Made by a program: the position numbers and the translations under genes. A model generated the notes under the pieces. The model was given only the letters and a program-made list of their open reading frames with translations, ran no database searches and was not told the DNA's origin. From Methyloceanibacter sp. (GTDB lineage: Bacteria; Pseudomonadota; Alphaproteobacteria; Rhizobiales; Methyloligellaceae), in assembly GCA_016649675.1 (NCBI GenBank), contig JAENXG010000010.1:1-24908 (forward strand): a stretch of 24,908 nt of DNA, given 5' to 3'. Of this stretch, positions 23,394 through 24,908 are shown piece after piece. How positions within the stretch are numbered: position 1 is the first letter of the stretch; each line of letters opens with the position of its first letter.

Positions 23394-24156
23394 TAGGCCC
23401 ACATCCTTCATGCCGCCGGAGGAACTCGCACTTACCTCCGATAGGCTACTGCCGCTTGAGCTGAAGGGGCTGTCTCTTGTGGCAGGGGGACGGCGGTTGA
23501 TTGACGGCGTCGATCTCAGCCTCGAGTACCCGGGCATCAGCGTCATTATGGGACCGAACGGCGCTGGCAAGAGTCTGCTGCTTAGGTTGATGCATGGGCT
23601 CATGGCGCCAACCAAAGGGGACATCCTCTGGGCTGGTATTCCGATGAACGGCCAGATCAGGCGGCGCCAAGCCATGGTCTTCCAGAAACCGGTCCTGTTC
23701 CGCCGCACCGCGGCCGCAAATATCACCCACGCGCTCGGCTTGCGCGGCGTGGTGCGCAGCGAGCGCCTTCCAAGGGCCTACCAAGCCTTGCAGCTTGCCG
23801 GGCTCGAGAGCCGCGCCTCCACGCCGGCGCGCGTGCTGTCGGGCGGCGAGCAACAGCGGCTGTGCCTTGCGCGCGCGCTCAGTCTTATTCCCGACGTCCT
23901 GTTTCTGGACGAGCCGACCGCGAGCCTCGATCCTGCTTCGACGCTCGCCATCGAGCGACTGCTCATCGACGCGCAGCACAGGGGCATCAAGGTGATCGTC
24001 GTGACCCATGACGTGGGCCAGGCGCGAAGGCTCGCGCAAGACATTATTTTTCTACATCATGGCAAGATTATCGAGCATCAGCCGGCGCCGCGCTTTTTCA
24101 GAGAGCCCGACAGCGACGTCGCGCGGGCCTTCATGGCCGGGAGACTCGTGCTTTGA
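23386..24156 (+). CDS. tupC: Tungstate ABC transporter, ATP-binding protein
   Basis: TupC powers tungstate import. It shows Walker A (MGPNGAGKSLLLRL), Q-loop (VFQKPVLFRR), signature (LSGGEQQRLCLARAL), Walker B (VLFLDEPTASLDP) and the switch His (VVTHDVGQ). I chose ATG 23386 (256 residues), which overlaps the tupB stop by 8 bases and would be translationally coupled. The open frame back to 23320 overlaps tupB further and looks non-coding there; ATG 23410 is an alternative. No clear ribosome site was found for either, which fits coupling. Length is normal for the family (~230-260). Confidence 0.88.
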   Translation: MLDRPTSFMPPEELALTSDRLLPLELKGLSLVAGGRRLIDGVDLSLEYPGISVIMGPNGAGKSLLLRLMHGLMAPTKGDILWAGIPMNGQIRRRQAMVFQKPVLFRRTAAANITHALGLRGVVRSERLPRAYQALQLAGLESRASTPARVLSGGEQQRLCLARALSLIPDVLFLDEPTASLDPASTLAIERLLIDAQHRGIKVIVVTHDVGQARRLAQDIIFLHHGKIIEHQPAPRFFREPDSDVARAFMAGRLVL

Positions 24157-24173
24157 CCAAAGGGAGCATGCTC

Positions 24174-24908
24174 ATGTCCGCTGCGTCCGGAAGACGAAAT
24201 TTTCTGAAATTCGCCCTCGCGGCGCTCTCGCTTGTCGGGCTTTCTCCAAGCGTCCCGCGCGCTGACGACAATTTCATCATCGTCCAGTCGACCACCTCCA
24301 CCCAGAACTCAGGGCTGTTCGAGCACATATTGCCGCTCTTCACCAAGAAGACTGGTATCGAGGTCCGCGTCGTCGCGGTGGGCACTGGCCAGGCTTTGAA
24401 GAACGCCGAGAATGGCGATGGTGATGTGGTGCTTGTCCACTCACAGTCGGATGAGGAGAAGTTTGTGGCGGATGGGTGGGGCGTGAAGCGTTACCCCGTC
24501 ATGTACAACGACTTCATCATCGTGGGGCTGGGAGCCGACCCGGCCAAGATCGCTGGTCTGAAGCAGGCGCCAGAGGCTCTCAAGAAAATTGCCGAAGCGA
24601 GGGCTCCCTTCGCCTCCCGGGCAGACGACTCTGGCACCCATAAGGCCGAGCTCAAGTTATGGAAAGAGGCGGGCGTCGACCCAAAAGCATCGAGCGGAAG
24701 CTGGTATCTTGAGACCGGCTCCGGCATGGGCGCGACCCTGAACACGGCGGTAGGAAAACAGGCCTACGCGCTGACCGATCGAGGCACTTGGTTGGCCTTC
24801 GCTAACAAGGACGACTTCAAAGTCCTCGTCGAAGGCGACGACAAGCTGTTCAACCAATACGGCGTGATTCTGGTCAATCCAACGAAGCACCCTAATGTGA
24901 AGGCCAAG
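24174..24908 (+). CDS. tupA: Tungstate-binding periplasmic protein, cut by window end
   Basis: TupA binds tungstate in the periplasm and delivers it to TupBC. The visible 245 codons begin with a twin-arginine-like signal (GRRNFLKFALAALSLVG), cleaved probably near PRADD, so export may use Tat. The diagnostic anion-binding motif TTST is at residues 40-43 (IIVQSTTSTQNSG). Later family landmarks are VRVVAVGTGQALKNAENGDG, VLVHSQSDEEKF, FASRADDSGTHKAELKLW and YALTDRGTWLAF. The ATG at 24174 is preferred over 24168, because AGGGAG (24161-24166) is 7 bases before it but only 1 before the other. No stop occurs before the window ends; ~30 residues should be missing. Confidence 0.92.
   Translation, partial: MSAASGRRNFLKFALAALSLVGLSPSVPRADDNFIIVQSTTSTQNSGLFEHILPLFTKKTGIEVRVVAVGTGQALKNAENGDGDVVLVHSQSDEEKFVADGWGVKRYPVMYNDFIIVGLGADPAKIAGLKQAPEALKKIAEARAPFASRADDSGTHKAELKLWKEAGVDPKASSGSWYLETGSGMGATLNTAVGKQAYALTDRGTWLAFANKDDFKVLVEGDDKLFNQYGVILVNPTKHPNVKAK

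Overview
The window is GC-rich bacterial DNA, and its gene types point to an alphaproteobacterium of the Hyphomicrobiales (Rhizobiales), probably close to Bradyrhizobium/Rhodopseudomonas or the methylotrophic families. Evidence includes an Fdh1-type NAD-linked formate dehydrogenase with fused NuoE/NuoF-like subunit, a single-chain glycine decarboxylase, a Ku remnant, and several small proteins that resemble rhizobial ones. Genus cannot be decided from sequence alone.

Layout. (1) Positions 1-2400 are an accessory, eroded stretch. It holds one intact methyltransferase, one small conserved gene, short palindromic repeats, a frameshifted end of a Ku (NHEJ) gene, and a scrap in which a winged-helix-like start runs into a histidine-kinase H-box. 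(2) 2397-5375 encodes a 992-residue protein that appears to join a circularly permuted ATP-grasp-like half to a complete M32 carboxypeptidase. (3) 5376-6194 is a gene graveyard: a membrane-protein ORF broken by TGA, then the last ~50 codons of nosR. (4) 6195-10604 is a compact gcvT-gcvH-gcvP operon (glycine cleavage). (5) 10605-14640 is again accessory: a 60-aa membrane protein, a scrap of an SRAP (YedK/HMCES) peptidase, an Fe(II)/2-oxoglutarate dioxygenase, a CopD-like membrane protein followed by a broken nnrS start, a cytochrome b561-type protein on the minus strand, more repeats, and a 79-aa hypothetical protein. (6) 14641-24908 is a formate dehydrogenase/tungsten island. fdhD lies on the plus strand. 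A minus-strand operon reads fdh1B-fdh1A-mobA-mobB-moeA. Divergent from it on the plus strand are tungstate transporter genes in the order tupB-tupC-tupA, with tupA cut by the window end.

How the genes fit together. The last ~10 kb looks like a self-contained module. TupABC would import tungstate, MoeA would insert metal into molybdopterin, MobA/MobB would make the bis-MGD form, FdhD would sulfurate the cofactor, and Fdh1AB would oxidise formate to CO2 with NAD (or run in reverse). The glycine cleavage operon also works in one-carbon metabolism. The nosR and nnrS remnants suggest that an ancestor carried denitrification genes in this neighbourhood which have since been lost.

The most unusual items are the ATP-grasp/M32 fusion, the divergent tungstate-transporter/formate-dehydrogenase arrangement with two offset palindromes in the shared promoter region, and the dense set of gene remnants beside short repeats. 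I saw no rRNA, complete tRNA, CRISPR array, prophage or intact insertion sequence.
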